A stretch of 32,610 bases of DNA from Rhodospirillales bacterium (GCA_947469635.1 CANIRG010000016.1:1-32610), one strand, 5' to 3'; shown: positions 18,325 to 26,443, counted from the stretch's first letter. The notes: generated from the letters alone by a model not told the origin. Translations and numbers: made by a program.

Positions 18325-19320
18325 TCACTTCACGAGCCAGCCTTCCTTCTCGAACACCTTGCGGTTGTTGGCATCGTCCTCGGCAACGAAGGCCTTGAGC
18401 TCAGCGCCCGTCATGAAGCGCGGCGTCTGCACGGTGCGGGTGACGTACTCCCGCCACTCCGGCGTCTCGCTCACCTTCTTCATGAGCTCGACATAGAAGG
18501 CGACCGCATCGGCCGGCACCTTGGCCGGCAGCCAGACCGTGCGCGGCATCTGGAAGCGATCGATGGCGATGCCTTCTTCCTTGCAGGTCGGGATATCGCC
18601 CCAGCCCATGTCGGCCGTCACTTTCGGCCCTGCCGGCAGGCGCGTGGTGCTGAAGACGCAGAGCGGCCGCACCTGGCCCGCCTTCCACTGACCGATGTTC
18701 TCGTTGGGATTGTTGGTGTTGGAATCGGTATGGCCACCCGCGAGCTGCACCGCCGCCGCGCCGCCGCCCTGGAACGGGACATAGATCCATTTCACGCCGG
18801 CCACGCTCTCGATCAGGCTGGTCAACGTCTGGTCGGTGTCCTTGGATTGGCTGCCGCCCATCTTGTAGGTCTCGGGCTTGGCCTTGACCGCGGCGATGTA
18901 CGACTTGGTGTCCTTGAACTCCGACTGGGACGTGACCCAGAGCAGGAACTCGTCGAGCGCCATGGCCGCGACCGGCGTGAGGTCGTCGGGCTTGAACGGC
19001 GTCTTCACGACGTGGGGCAGGAGATAGGCGTTGTTGGTGCCAAAGATCACCTTCTGCGGATCGCCCGAGGAGGAGCGCGCGTAGATGTAGCCCTCGGCGC
19101 CGCTGCCGCCGCCTTTGTTGGTGACGATGATCGGCTGCGGCGAGAGCTTGTACTTGCCCACGATCGACTGCACGACGCGGGCGAAATTGTCGGTGCCGCC
19201 GCCCGGCCCCGAGGTCACCACGAACTCGATGGGCTTGGTCGGCTGCCAGGCGTGCGCGGCCGCGAGGCTTGCCATGGACAAGGCAGCAGAGACCGCGATT
19301 GTCCGTCCGATGCGCAACAT
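18325..19320 (-). CDS. tctC: Tripartite tricarboxylate transporter substrate-binding protein (Bug/TctC family)
   Basis: The 331-residue periplasmic protein begins with a signal peptide (MLRIGRTIAVSAALSMASLAAAHA) and shows Bug-family signatures: PIEFVVTSGPGGGTDNFARVV, NKGGGSGAEGYIYA and the YVPFQGGGAAAVQLAGGHTD loop at about 173-192. It binds a carboxylate, through main-chain contacts in this family, and hands it to TctAB. The Shine-Dalgarno AAGGAAACGC precedes ATG 19320. Only 37 bp separate it from the end of fkbM on the same strand, so either the promoter lies inside fkbM or transcription continues from the opgH unit. Confidence 0.93.
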   Translation of the reverse strand: MLRIGRTIAVSAALSMASLAAAHAWQPTKPIEFVVTSGPGGGTDNFARVVQSIVGKYKLSPQPIIVTNKGGGSGAEGYIYARSSSGDPQKVIFGTNNAYLLPHVVKTPFKPDDLTPVAAMALDEFLLWVTSQSEFKDTKSYIAAVKAKPETYKMGGSQSKDTDQTLTSLIESVAGVKWIYVPFQGGGAAAVQLAGGHTDSNTNNPNENIGQWKAGQVRPLCVFSTTRLPAGPKVTADMGWGDIPTCKEEGIAIDRFQMPRTVWLPAKVPADAVAFYVELMKKVSETPEWREYVTRTVQTPRFMTGAELKAFVAEDDANNRKVFEKEGWLVK

Positions 19321-19357
19321 GCGTTTCCTTCCCTTTACGTTGCCACTTTATCGACGA

Positions 19358-20101
19358 TTACGGCCGCCGCGCATAGATGTCTCCCGAGTTCGCGGCATGC
19401 GGCAGGGCCGTGAGCCAGGCCGCCATCGTGCCGGCGTCTCGCCACTCGCCCAAGGCCTGGCTCTCGCCCAGGGCCGAATTGAAGCGCGTGTAGCCAAGGG
19501 CGGTGCAGCGCTCCACGCAAGCCAAGCCGATATCGCGCTGGATGGTCGTGAACTCGAAGGAGAGCGCGGGGACCGGATGGGAGAGGCCGGCCAATGCTTC
19601 GGCCTCGAAGCCCTCGATATCGAGCTTGATGAACGCGGGCAGGCCGTGGGCGTCGATCAGCGCATCGAGCGTGGTGACCGGGACCTCGATCGACCGCTGC
19701 CAGGACTCGCCCTCCCAGCCGGCCGCCGTGCGGCTGGCGGCGATGAAGTCCTTGGACAAGGTCGAGATCGTCGGATTGTCGATGTTGACCATCATCTGGC
19801 CGGCGCCGACTGTCCTTCCAATTGCGGTAGCGATCAAGGTGACCGAGGTGTAGCGGCCGAAGAGCAGGCTGAGCGTTCGGTACAGCGCCGGCTGCGGCTC
19901 GACGGCAACGACGCGGGCGCCCAGGCGCCTGAAGGCGGCAATCCGATCGCCGACATGGGCGCCGATATCGAAGGCGAGATCACCAGGCGCGATGAACTGC
20001 GCATAGAGCGCATCCATTGCACACGCGCGCGCGCGGTGGCCGTAGTAGATGCGCAACGACCGCAGGACACCGAGCGCGGTTCGGAGGCTTTGCGGCATCA
20101 T
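19358..20101 (-). CDS. FkbM-family methyltransferase
   Basis: The 247-residue protein is a SAM-dependent methyltransferase of the FkbM type: the SAM-binding motif LAFDIGAHVGDRIAAF at about 42-57, an acidic VVAVEPQP at the end of strand two, and the family mark FIKLDIEGFEAEAL at about 160-173. FkbM enzymes usually O-methylate sugars or polyketides. The ATG at 20101 overlaps the stop of the upstream glucosyltransferase gene (ATGATG with TGA inside). The coupling suggests that the product of that enzyme, a periplasmic glucan, is methylated or that both serve one glycan (inference). The track's 669-residue ORF is an out-of-frame extension through the upstream gene. Confidence 0.9.
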   Translation of the reverse strand: MMPQSLRTALGVLRSLRIYYGHRARACAMDALYAQFIAPGDLAFDIGAHVGDRIAAFRRLGARVVAVEPQPALYRTLSLLFGRYTSVTLIATAIGRTVGAGQMMVNIDNPTISTLSKDFIAASRTAAGWEGESWQRSIEVPVTTLDALIDAHGLPAFIKLDIEGFEAEALAGLSHPVPALSFEFTTIQRDIGLACVERCTALGYTRFNSALGESQALGEWRDAGTMAAWLTALPHAANSGDIYARRP

Positions 20102-21813
20102 CGAGCGATGGCTTTCAAGGCCAGCCGCTCCAGGGCTGCCGGTGGGGTGGTCTCCTCCGGCAGGCGACCGATGCCGATGCGGGCGAAGGCGCGCCCCAGC
20201 CGCGGCCACGAGGTGACGACGCAGAAGGGGATCGAGAGCACGAGGCCGCCCGTCAGCAGCACGAACAGATAGGGCAGCGCCGCCGGCTGCAGGGCAGCGA
20301 CGATCGCGAGGCTTGCGCCGCCAAGCACCGTCTGCGGCCAGAGCTGGCGCAGCGCGACCAACCAGGCGACGCTGTGATCGTCGCGCGTCTGCCCGATCCA
20401 GCCGATGGCGCGGCCGAACGGCAGGCCGGCGAAGAACAGCGTGTGGCAGGTCCACATGATCGGCGACAGCAGGAGCGAGAAGATCGTCTCGACCGCGACG
20501 CTCGCCAGGAAACGCAGGCTGCCGCCGAAGGCGTGACGCAGCGTCGGCTGCATCAGCACGTCGATCGTCGTCGCCACCTTGGCGGCGAACCACATCAGAA
20601 GGATGAGTGTCAGGAGTGCCATGCCGTAGCCGGGATCGACGACCGCTTTCGTGTCGGGCGCCGAGGCCAGTGTCATTGTCCCGACGAGCAGCAGGCCGAT
20701 CCAGGCGGGCGAGCCCAGGAACATCAGCATGGCAAAGACGAGCTGGAAGCGGCTGACGGGCTTCAGGCCGGGCCGCGCGATGAAGAACACATACTGCAGC
20801 GTTCCCTGCAGCCAGCGCTGATCGCGTCGGATGAACTCGACGAGGGTTGGTGGATTCTCCTCCCAGCCCAGGTCCTCCTCGGGCAGGACGCGGACGTCGT
20901 AGCCGGCGCGCCGCATCAGGGCGGCCTCGATCTGGTCGTGACTCAGGACCGGGCCACGCAGGATGCCGCGGCCGGGCAGCGGCGGAATCTCGCAATGCTG
21001 CTTGAAGGGCGCGATGCGGATCACGGCGTTGTGGCCCCAGTAGGGGCCGCAGTCGGCCTGCCACCAGGCGCTGCCGATGGTCCAGGAGCGCATGCCGAGG
21101 CGCATGCCGAACTGGAAGAGCCGGGCAAAGGCGCTGGTCGACGGCATGCCGATGACGAGGCCCTGCAGGATGCCGAGCTTCGGATCGTTCTGGACGATGG
21201 AGACCATGCGTCTCAGCGCCGCTGCCGTCATGAAGCTGTCCGCATCGAGCGTCACCATGAGCTCGTGACCGTCGCCCCAGCGCTCGAGGAAGTCGCGGAT
21301 ATTGCCCGCCTTGAAGCCGGCGTTGATCTCGCGCCGCCGGTAGGTGACAGGGAGGCGACCTGCCCATTCCTGCGCGAGTGCGCCGAACGCCTTCTCCTCC
21401 GCGTCGGCAATGTCGGGCCGGCTGGTGTCGCTCAGCACATAGACATGAAATCGGTCGGCGATGCCGCTTGCCGCGATGTCATCCATCATGACGCCGAGAT
21501 TGCGGATCACCCGATCCGGCGGCTCGTTGCGTACGCACATCACGAGTGCCGTCGAGGCGAGGATCGCGGGCGGCGATTCCTGCCGGACCGGATCACGGGC
21601 GAGGCGCATGATGAGGAAGCCGATGGCGGCATTCCAGAAGCCGACGACCATCCAGGGCGTCGTCAGCGCAAACAGCACCAGCAGCAGGAGATCGACCCCG
21701 TCGAAGCCTCCGGGTGACAGGGTGAGGGCGGCGAGCACGAGCAACGCCGCCGTCGACATCGTCACCAGAGCGAGGAACACGAGGCGGCGGGCGAGGACGC
21801 GACGCTCGGTCAT
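20098..21813 (-). CDS. opgH: Glucan biosynthesis glucosyltransferase, OpgH/MdoH-like
   Basis: The 571-residue membrane GT2 enzyme polymerises glucose from UDP-glucose. Visible parts: two N-terminal helices (about 15-65), the GT2 domain with TLDADSFM (metal-binding DxD), QADCGPYWGHNAVIR, then EEDLGWEENPP and the processive-synthase motif QRWLQGTLQY, followed by several C-terminal helices. This matches OpgH, though it lacks the long N-terminal extension of enterobacterial OpgH (about 850 residues). ATG 21813 has GGAG upstream; the track start at 21909 would overlap the divergent dehydrogenase. No opgG or opgC is in the window. It is coupled to the FkbM methyltransferase gene. Confidence 0.9.
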   Translation of the reverse strand: MTERRVLARRLVFLALVTMSTAALLVLAALTLSPGGFDGVDLLLLVLFALTTPWMVVGFWNAAIGFLIMRLARDPVRQESPPAILASTALVMCVRNEPPDRVIRNLGVMMDDIAASGIADRFHVYVLSDTSRPDIADAEEKAFGALAQEWAGRLPVTYRRREINAGFKAGNIRDFLERWGDGHELMVTLDADSFMTAAALRRMVSIVQNDPKLGILQGLVIGMPSTSAFARLFQFGMRLGMRSWTIGSAWWQADCGPYWGHNAVIRIAPFKQHCEIPPLPGRGILRGPVLSHDQIEAALMRRAGYDVRVLPEEDLGWEENPPTLVEFIRRDQRWLQGTLQYVFFIARPGLKPVSRFQLVFAMLMFLGSPAWIGLLLVGTMTLASAPDTKAVVDPGYGMALLTLILLMWFAAKVATTIDVLMQPTLRHAFGGSLRFLASVAVETIFSLLLSPIMWTCHTLFFAGLPFGRAIGWIGQTRDDHSVAWLVALRQLWPQTVLGGASLAIVAALQPAALPYLFVLLTGGLVLSIPFCVVTSWPRLGRAFARIGIGRLPEETTPPAALERLALKAIAR

Positions 21814-21851
21814 GGACTGCGCTCCGATGAAGACACGTGATAGCTTGCGGA

Positions 21852-22820
21852 ATGAGTCGGGCGCTGTGGTACGTCGGAGCAGGTCGCGCGGAAATCCGCG
21901 ACGAGCCATTGGGGCCTTTGATGCCCAGCGCGGTGAGAGTGCGTGCGCTCCACGGCGCGATCAGCCGGGGGACGGAAGCGCTGATCACCCATGGGCGGGT
22001 GCCTCCGTCGGAGTACCAGCGCATGAGAGCGCCCTTCATGGCGGGCGAGTTCCCGTTCCCGGTCAAATACGGCTATGCGACCGTCGGCGTTGTCGAGAGC
22101 GGCTCCGGGGATCTTCTCGGGCGAACCGTCTTCACGCTCCATCCGCATCAGACTGTCTTTGATGTGCCGGCCAACGCAGCAGTGCCCGTGCCGACCGACG
22201 TCCCGGCATCGCGCGCGGTGCTGGCCGCCAACATGGAAACCGCACTGAACGCCGTCTGGGATGCCGGAGCCGGTCCCTTCGGGAGTGTCGCCGTTGTGGG
22301 AGCAGGTGTGGTCGGCGCGCTCACGGGGCTGCTCTGTCAGGAGTTGGCCTCGGCCGATGTGACCCTGGTCGATGTCGATCCGTCGCGCACCAGCGTCGCA
22401 TCGCGGTTCGGCCTCGAGTTCGCGATGCCTGAAATGGCGCCGACCGACTGCGCGCTCGTCATTCATGCCAGCGCAAGCGCAGCGGGCCTTGCGACGGCGC
22501 TGAGGCTGGCCGGCGACGAGGCGACCGTGCTGGAGCTGAGCTGGTACGGCAGCGCCGACGTGCCGGTACCGTTGGGCGGCGCCTTCCACAGCCGCCGCCT
22601 CAAGCTGATCGCCAGCCAGGTCGGCAAGGTCGCGCCGTCGCATCGGCAGGAGTGGACGCATCGTCGCCGCCTCGAGAAGGCGCTGAGCCTGCTTGCCGAC
22701 GAGCGGCTCGACGTGCTGTTCGATACGCCTGTTGCCTTTGAAGACCTGCCCGCCGAGCTTCCGCGCATCCTCGCGCCCGGAAGCGGCGTGCTGTGCCAAC
22801 GTATCGACTATTCCCGCTAG
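21852..22820 (+). CDS. MDR-superfamily dehydrogenase, BchC-like, without zinc ligands
   Basis: The 322-residue protein has the medium-chain dehydrogenase layout: an N-terminal GroES-like domain, then a Rossmann fold with VAVVGAGVVGALTG at about 150-163 and an acidic LVDVD at the end of strand two. The classical catalytic-zinc Cys is Ser38 (AISRGTEAL), and the GHE motif is GYA at about 74-76, so zinc is probably absent. The SRGTEAL and PVKYGYATVG blocks resemble BchC-type bacteriochlorophyllide dehydrogenases (from memory), but no photosynthesis genes surround it. I chose ATG 21852 over the track's GTG 21837. It is 9 bp upstream of the PTPS-like gene and divergent from opgH by 38 bp. Confidence 0.82.
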   Translation: MSRALWYVGAGRAEIRDEPLGPLMPSAVRVRALHGAISRGTEALITHGRVPPSEYQRMRAPFMAGEFPFPVKYGYATVGVVESGSGDLLGRTVFTLHPHQTVFDVPANAAVPVPTDVPASRAVLAANMETALNAVWDAGAGPFGSVAVVGAGVVGALTGLLCQELASADVTLVDVDPSRTSVASRFGLEFAMPEMAPTDCALVIHASASAAGLATALRLAGDEATVLELSWYGSADVPVPLGGAFHSRRLKLIASQVGKVAPSHRQEWTHRRRLEKALSLLADERLDVLFDTPVAFEDLPAELPRILAPGSGVLCQRIDYSR

Positions 22821-22829
22821 GAGAGTGCC

Positions 22830-23231
22830 GTGTACGCAGTCGAAGTCCGCGACCACATCATGATCGCCCATTCCTTCAAGGGCGCGGTGTTCGGTCCTGC
22901 CCAGGCGCTGCACGGCGCGACCTTCGTGGTCGATGCCGCCGTCCTCGCCGACACGCTCGACGAGAACGGCATCGTGATCGACATCGGCCTCGCCCACGAG
23001 GTGCTGAAGTCGGTGCTGGGTCCCTTGACCTACAAGAACCTCGATACCATCCCCGAGTTCGCCGGCCGCAACACGACGACCGAGTTCCTGACGCGGCATA
23101 TTCATGACCGGCTGGCCGAGGCGGCGCGATCGAACAAGCTCGGCCGCGACGGCAAGGAGCTGAAGGCGATCCGGGTCACCATCTCCGAATCGCATGTCGC
23201 CCGCGCCTGGTACGAGGCGCCGCTTTGGTGA
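22830..23231 (+). CDS. Divergent 6-pyruvoyl-tetrahydropterin synthase/QueD-like protein
   Basis: The 133-residue protein has PTPS length and layout: an early MIAHSF histidine (His14), a second histidine in ALHGATF (His28), the ENGIVIDIGLAHEVLKSVL helix, LTYKNLDTIPEF, NTTTEFLTRHIHDRL and the pterin-anchoring glutamate in TISES (Glu120). Key residues differ from the canonical set: the CxxxHGH motif reads AQALHGA, so the catalytic Cys is Ala24 and the third zinc histidine is Ala30, and the LDH catalytic histidine is Tyr68. It may do different chemistry or only bind a pterin-like ligand. GTG start 22830 follows TAGGAGAG. It lies between the dehydrogenase (9 bp) and the glycosyltransferase (GTGA overlap). 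Confidence 0.85.
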   Translation: MYAVEVRDHIMIAHSFKGAVFGPAQALHGATFVVDAAVLADTLDENGIVIDIGLAHEVLKSVLGPLTYKNLDTIPEFAGRNTTTEFLTRHIHDRLAEAARSNKLGRDGKELKAIRVTISESHVARAWYEAPLW

Positions 23232-24277
23232 GGTACGTCGCCTTTGCGGTGCCGGGCGATATCGCGACATTGACCGGGGGCTATGGCTACGACCGCCGCA
23301 TCATCGCCGAGTTGCGTCGCCTCGGCTGGGAGGTCGAGCTGGTGGGCCTGGGCGACGGCTTTCCGAGGCCGAGCGACGCGCAGAAGGCACTCGCGCAGGA
23401 GCGGCTGCTGGCGACACCCGTTGGCTGTCCGGTCGTGATCGACGGGCTGGCGTTCGGCGTGCTGCCGCAAGCCGCCGCGGCGATACAGTCGAATCGGCCG
23501 GTGGTTGCGCTGGTGCATCATCCCCTGGCGTCCGAGACCAATCTCACCCAGCAAGAGATGGAACGGCTTCGCGACAGCGAACGCGCCGCTCTCGCCGCAA
23601 CGCGACTGGTCATCGCCACCAGCCAGGCGACGGCTGATCTTCTGATCGGCCACTACGACGTACCGTCTCGGCAGATCGAGGTCGTGCTGCCGGGCACCGA
23701 TCGCGCCCCTTTCTCCGTCGGCGGTGGCGGCCATCCGTTGCGGCTGCTCTCCGTCGGTGCCGTCGGCGCCCGAAAGGGTTTCGACGTCCTGGTCGAAGCG
23801 CTGGCGCGACTCGCCCCTCTGCCGTGGCGCCTCACGATCGCAGGAGATCGAGGGCGCGATGCGGAGGCGGTGGCGCGGCTCGATGCGGCCATCGCCGGTC
23901 ACGGGCTGGAGGATCGGATCGACTGTGCGGGCGCGGTATCGCCGGAACGTCTTGCCGATCTCTATGCGCGCGCAGACCTGTTCGTGCTGGCCTCGCGCTT
24001 CGAGGGCTACGGCATGGCCTATGCCGAGGCGATCGCCCATGGGCTGCCGGTTGTCGGCACGACCGGCGGTGCGATCCCGCAGACGGTGCCTCTTTCCGCC
24101 GGGCGGCTCGTGCCGCCGGGAGATGTCGACGCGCTGGCAGAGGTGCTGCGCGAGCTCATCGAGGACGACGCAAGCCGTCGCGCATTGGCCGCCGGTGCTC
24201 GCGCTCATGCCTCTACCTTGCCCACCTGGGCCTGCTCAGGCGCGCGCTTCGGCCAGGCGCTGGAGCGGCTGCTCTGA
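23228..24277 (+). CDS. Glycosyltransferase family 4
   Basis: The 349-residue protein is a GT-B retaining glycosyltransferase. The N-terminal domain starts with a glycine-rich GGYGYDRRII; the C-terminal nucleotide-sugar domain has LLSVGAVGARKGFDVLVEAL at about 175-194 and the E-x7-E motif FEGYGMAYAEA at about 259-269, followed by GLPVVGTTGGAIPQ. The start is GTG 23228, whose last two bases begin the PTPS-like gene's TGA; the track's TTG at 23225 is less likely. This coupling suggests that it glycosylates the product of the preceding genes rather than a bulk polysaccharide (inference). Its 3' end overlaps the convergent reductase gene by 42 bp. Confidence 0.9.
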   Translation: MRYVAFAVPGDIATLTGGYGYDRRIIAELRRLGWEVELVGLGDGFPRPSDAQKALAQERLLATPVGCPVVIDGLAFGVLPQAAAAIQSNRPVVALVHHPLASETNLTQQEMERLRDSERAALAATRLVIATSQATADLLIGHYDVPSRQIEVVLPGTDRAPFSVGGGGHPLRLLSVGAVGARKGFDVLVEALARLAPLPWRLTIAGDRGRDAEAVARLDAAIAGHGLEDRIDCAGAVSPERLADLYARADLFVLASRFEGYGMAYAEAIAHGLPVVGTTGGAIPQTVPLSAGRLVPPGDVDALAEVLRELIEDDASRRALAAGARAHASTLPTWACSGARFGQALERLL

Positions 24278-25000
24278 CAGGTCGCAGTCGAACAGCACCT
24301 CGTCGCCCAGCCGATGGACATGCATCGGCACACGCATCGCTTCGTCCATGCGGGCAATCGTCGGCAGGGCGAGGCTCGCGATGCCGGACCCCAGGATGAT
24401 CGGCGCCACCACGACATGCAGCCGATCGAGGCAGCCGGCGGTAAGGAAGCGTGACAGCGTCTGCGCCCCGCCCTCGATCAGCACGCGACGCAGGCCGCGC
24501 GCGGCCAAGGCGTCGAGGATCGCATCGGGTGCGAAGATGCCCGCGGTGTCGGGCAGGGCGATCGTCTCGACGCCATCCACTCGTTGGCGGCACGCGCTTT
24601 CACGCGAGATCACGATGCGGTGAACGCCATCGGCGGCGAAGGCGCGGGCCGTCGATGGAAGGCTGCCACGCGGATCGATCACAACGCGGACCGGATTGGG
24701 ACCGACGACCTCACGCACCGTGAGCTGCGGGTCATCGGCGCGCACCGTGCCCGCGCCGACGACCACGGCGTCGACGAGCGCGCGCAGGCGATGAAGGTGA
24801 GCCAAGCCCTCCGCACCGTTGATGTACTTGGAATGGCCCGACAGCGTTGCGATGCGCCCGTCGAGCGATTGGCCGATCTGTCCCACGATTATGCGCTTGG
24901 CCGCAGTCTGTCTTAGCGGACCGAACAGGCCTTCCCACGGCTCCGGCAGACTCTCCCCGGCTCGAAGTCGATGGGGGACTTCCTCCCAGGTCCGGGTCAT
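24236..25000 (-). CDS. RibD C-terminal-domain (pyrimidine/dihydrofolate-type) reductase, stand-alone
   Basis: The 254-residue protein corresponds to the reductase domain of RibD without the deaminase domain. Diagnostic pieces: IVGQIGQSLDGRIAT (about 42-56), VVVGAGTVRADDPQLTVR (about 86-103), VVIDPRGSLP, the GLRRVLIEGGAQTLSRF nucleotide-binding block near 190 and a C-terminal PIILGSG. Such domains reduce an aminopyrimidine ribosyl phosphate or a pterin with NADPH. ATG 25000 has AGGA upstream. The track ORF of 1200 residues is a GC-rich shadow extension. It converges on the GT4 gene with a 42-bp overlap, an antisense arrangement that could couple the two transcripts. It probably belongs to the same pathway as the PTPS-like and dehydrogenase genes (inference). 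Confidence 0.87.
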   Translation of the reverse strand: MTRTWEEVPHRLRAGESLPEPWEGLFGPLRQTAAKRIIVGQIGQSLDGRIATLSGHSKYINGAEGLAHLHRLRALVDAVVVGAGTVRADDPQLTVREVVGPNPVRVVIDPRGSLPSTARAFAADGVHRIVISRESACRQRVDGVETIALPDTAGIFAPDAILDALAARGLRRVLIEGGAQTLSRFLTAGCLDRLHVVVAPIILGSGIASLALPTIARMDEAMRVPMHVHRLGDEVLFDCDLSEQPLQRLAEARA

Positions 25001-25081
25001 GTCGACGGGCGATTCCTGCGGCAACAAGGCGCCTGTGTAGCGGAACTCCTCAGGTCTGCTAAGTAGTTTCCAGCCCCGCCA

Positions 25082-26443
25082 ATGATCACAACAGCAATCT
25101 CCGGCATCGAGAGACTTGGCGGCTTCAAGTGGATGGTGTTCGCCCTCTGTGCGCTGCTGCTCGTGCAGGGGCAGTTGAGAACGGCTCTCGGAGCTGTCGA
25201 ACGTTTCGGCTATTTTGCAGACTTCGTGCGTTCCGAATGGCTCGGCACGAATTTCTGGCTCGAAACCGCGGAGTGCGCCCGATCGCGGGGCGCGTGGCTG
25301 TCGATGTGCGAGGGCGACAAGCTCGTGCCGTTCTCGGAGCGGTCGATCGGCGACGATCCGGGGCACGCCCTGTTCCTCTCGATATGGTCGCGTCTCGGCG
25401 ACCGTGTGATATCGTTGACCGACATTGCCCGTCTGAACATCGGGCTGAACACGTTCGGTCTCGTGATGCTGGCGAGCCTTCTGTTCGCCCTTCGCGCCTA
25501 TCTGACATCGATCGTCCTGCTCGCGCTCGGGCCCGGCGAATATCTGGGGTGGATGGGACTGTCGCCTCACTGGGGCTTCATCGGCGTCGCGAGCATGGCG
25601 GCCATCCTTCCGATGGCGCTTGTCGCCCGGGAGGAAGGGCTGCTGCCGCGCTGGAGTGGGCTCGGCTTCATCGTAGTCGGCATCGTCTTCCTCGCGATCG
25701 CGGCGCTGGTGCGTGAAGCGATCGGAATCATGGCGTTCCTGGTGAGCCTCGGCGCCGCTGGTACGGTGGTGTGGCGCAGGCTGCAGACGAGGCGGAGCCT
25801 GCTGGGACCGATCGTCGTCGCCGCCTCGATCTTCGTCGCGGCAGCGGCGCCGCAATGGGTGGTCGTAGCGCGCGATGCCTCGTTCGCGATGGAGCCCGCG
25901 GTGCATCGTCCGACGCATGGACTCTCCCACACGCTGTTCATCGGACTTGGCTTCGTGCCGAACAAATTCGGCATTCGCTACGAAGATGCTTTCGCAGGGG
26001 AGGCGGTCCGCAAGATCGCACCCGACGTGCTCTATTGCTCGCCGGAGTACTTCCGGATCCTGTGGACGCTCTACATCGACCGTCTGCTTGCCGATCCGGG
26101 CGAAGTGATCCGCGTCTATTTCGAGAAAGCTGAGATGCTTTTCGACACCCGGACGATCCAGCCGGGACCGACTTTCGGCCTCGCGCTGGTGATCGCGGCA
26201 GCCCATCTTTTCTTCGCGACCCTGCTGGGCCTGTGGGGTCGGATCAGGTTCAGGCAGGGGTTGATCGTCGAGGTCGTCGCTCTGGCCTTTACGGGTTTCT
26301 TCGTCGTCCAGTCGATCCTCGCCGTTCCACTCCAGCTCTACGTCCTGCCCGTGAACGCCTTCCTGCTGGTGCTCTTCGGGGTGCTCGTTGAATTCGTCTG
26401 TCGCTCGATCTGGCGCGTGCTGCCGTGGCACGCTTCTTGGTAG
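25082..26443 (+). CDS. Polytopic membrane protein of unknown function (possible GT-C type)
   Basis: I do not recognise this 453-residue protein. It has roughly nine to eleven hydrophobic segments (for example about 17-35, 120-145, 160-180, 195-230, 240-265, 360-385, 395-445) and two longer soluble stretches at about 40-115 and 275-355. The first soluble loop carries aromatic and acidic residues (FGYFADFVRSEWLGTNFW, WLSMCEGDKLVPF). Size, topology and a large loop after helix one resemble GT-C lipid-linked sugar transferases, but I see no certain motif. It is divergent from the RibD-type reductase (81 bp) and lies beside a glycosyltransferase cluster, which weakly supports an envelope role. The Shine-Dalgarno is poor. 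Confidence 0.7.
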   Translation: MITTAISGIERLGGFKWMVFALCALLLVQGQLRTALGAVERFGYFADFVRSEWLGTNFWLETAECARSRGAWLSMCEGDKLVPFSERSIGDDPGHALFLSIWSRLGDRVISLTDIARLNIGLNTFGLVMLASLLFALRAYLTSIVLLALGPGEYLGWMGLSPHWGFIGVASMAAILPMALVAREEGLLPRWSGLGFIVVGIVFLAIAALVREAIGIMAFLVSLGAAGTVVWRRLQTRRSLLGPIVVAASIFVAAAAPQWVVVARDASFAMEPAVHRPTHGLSHTLFIGLGFVPNKFGIRYEDAFAGEAVRKIAPDVLYCSPEYFRILWTLYIDRLLADPGEVIRVYFEKAEMLFDTRTIQPGPTFGLALVIAAAHLFFATLLGLWGRIRFRQGLIVEVVALAFTGFFVVQSILAVPLQLYVLPVNAFLLVLFGVLVEFVCRSIWRVLPWHASW

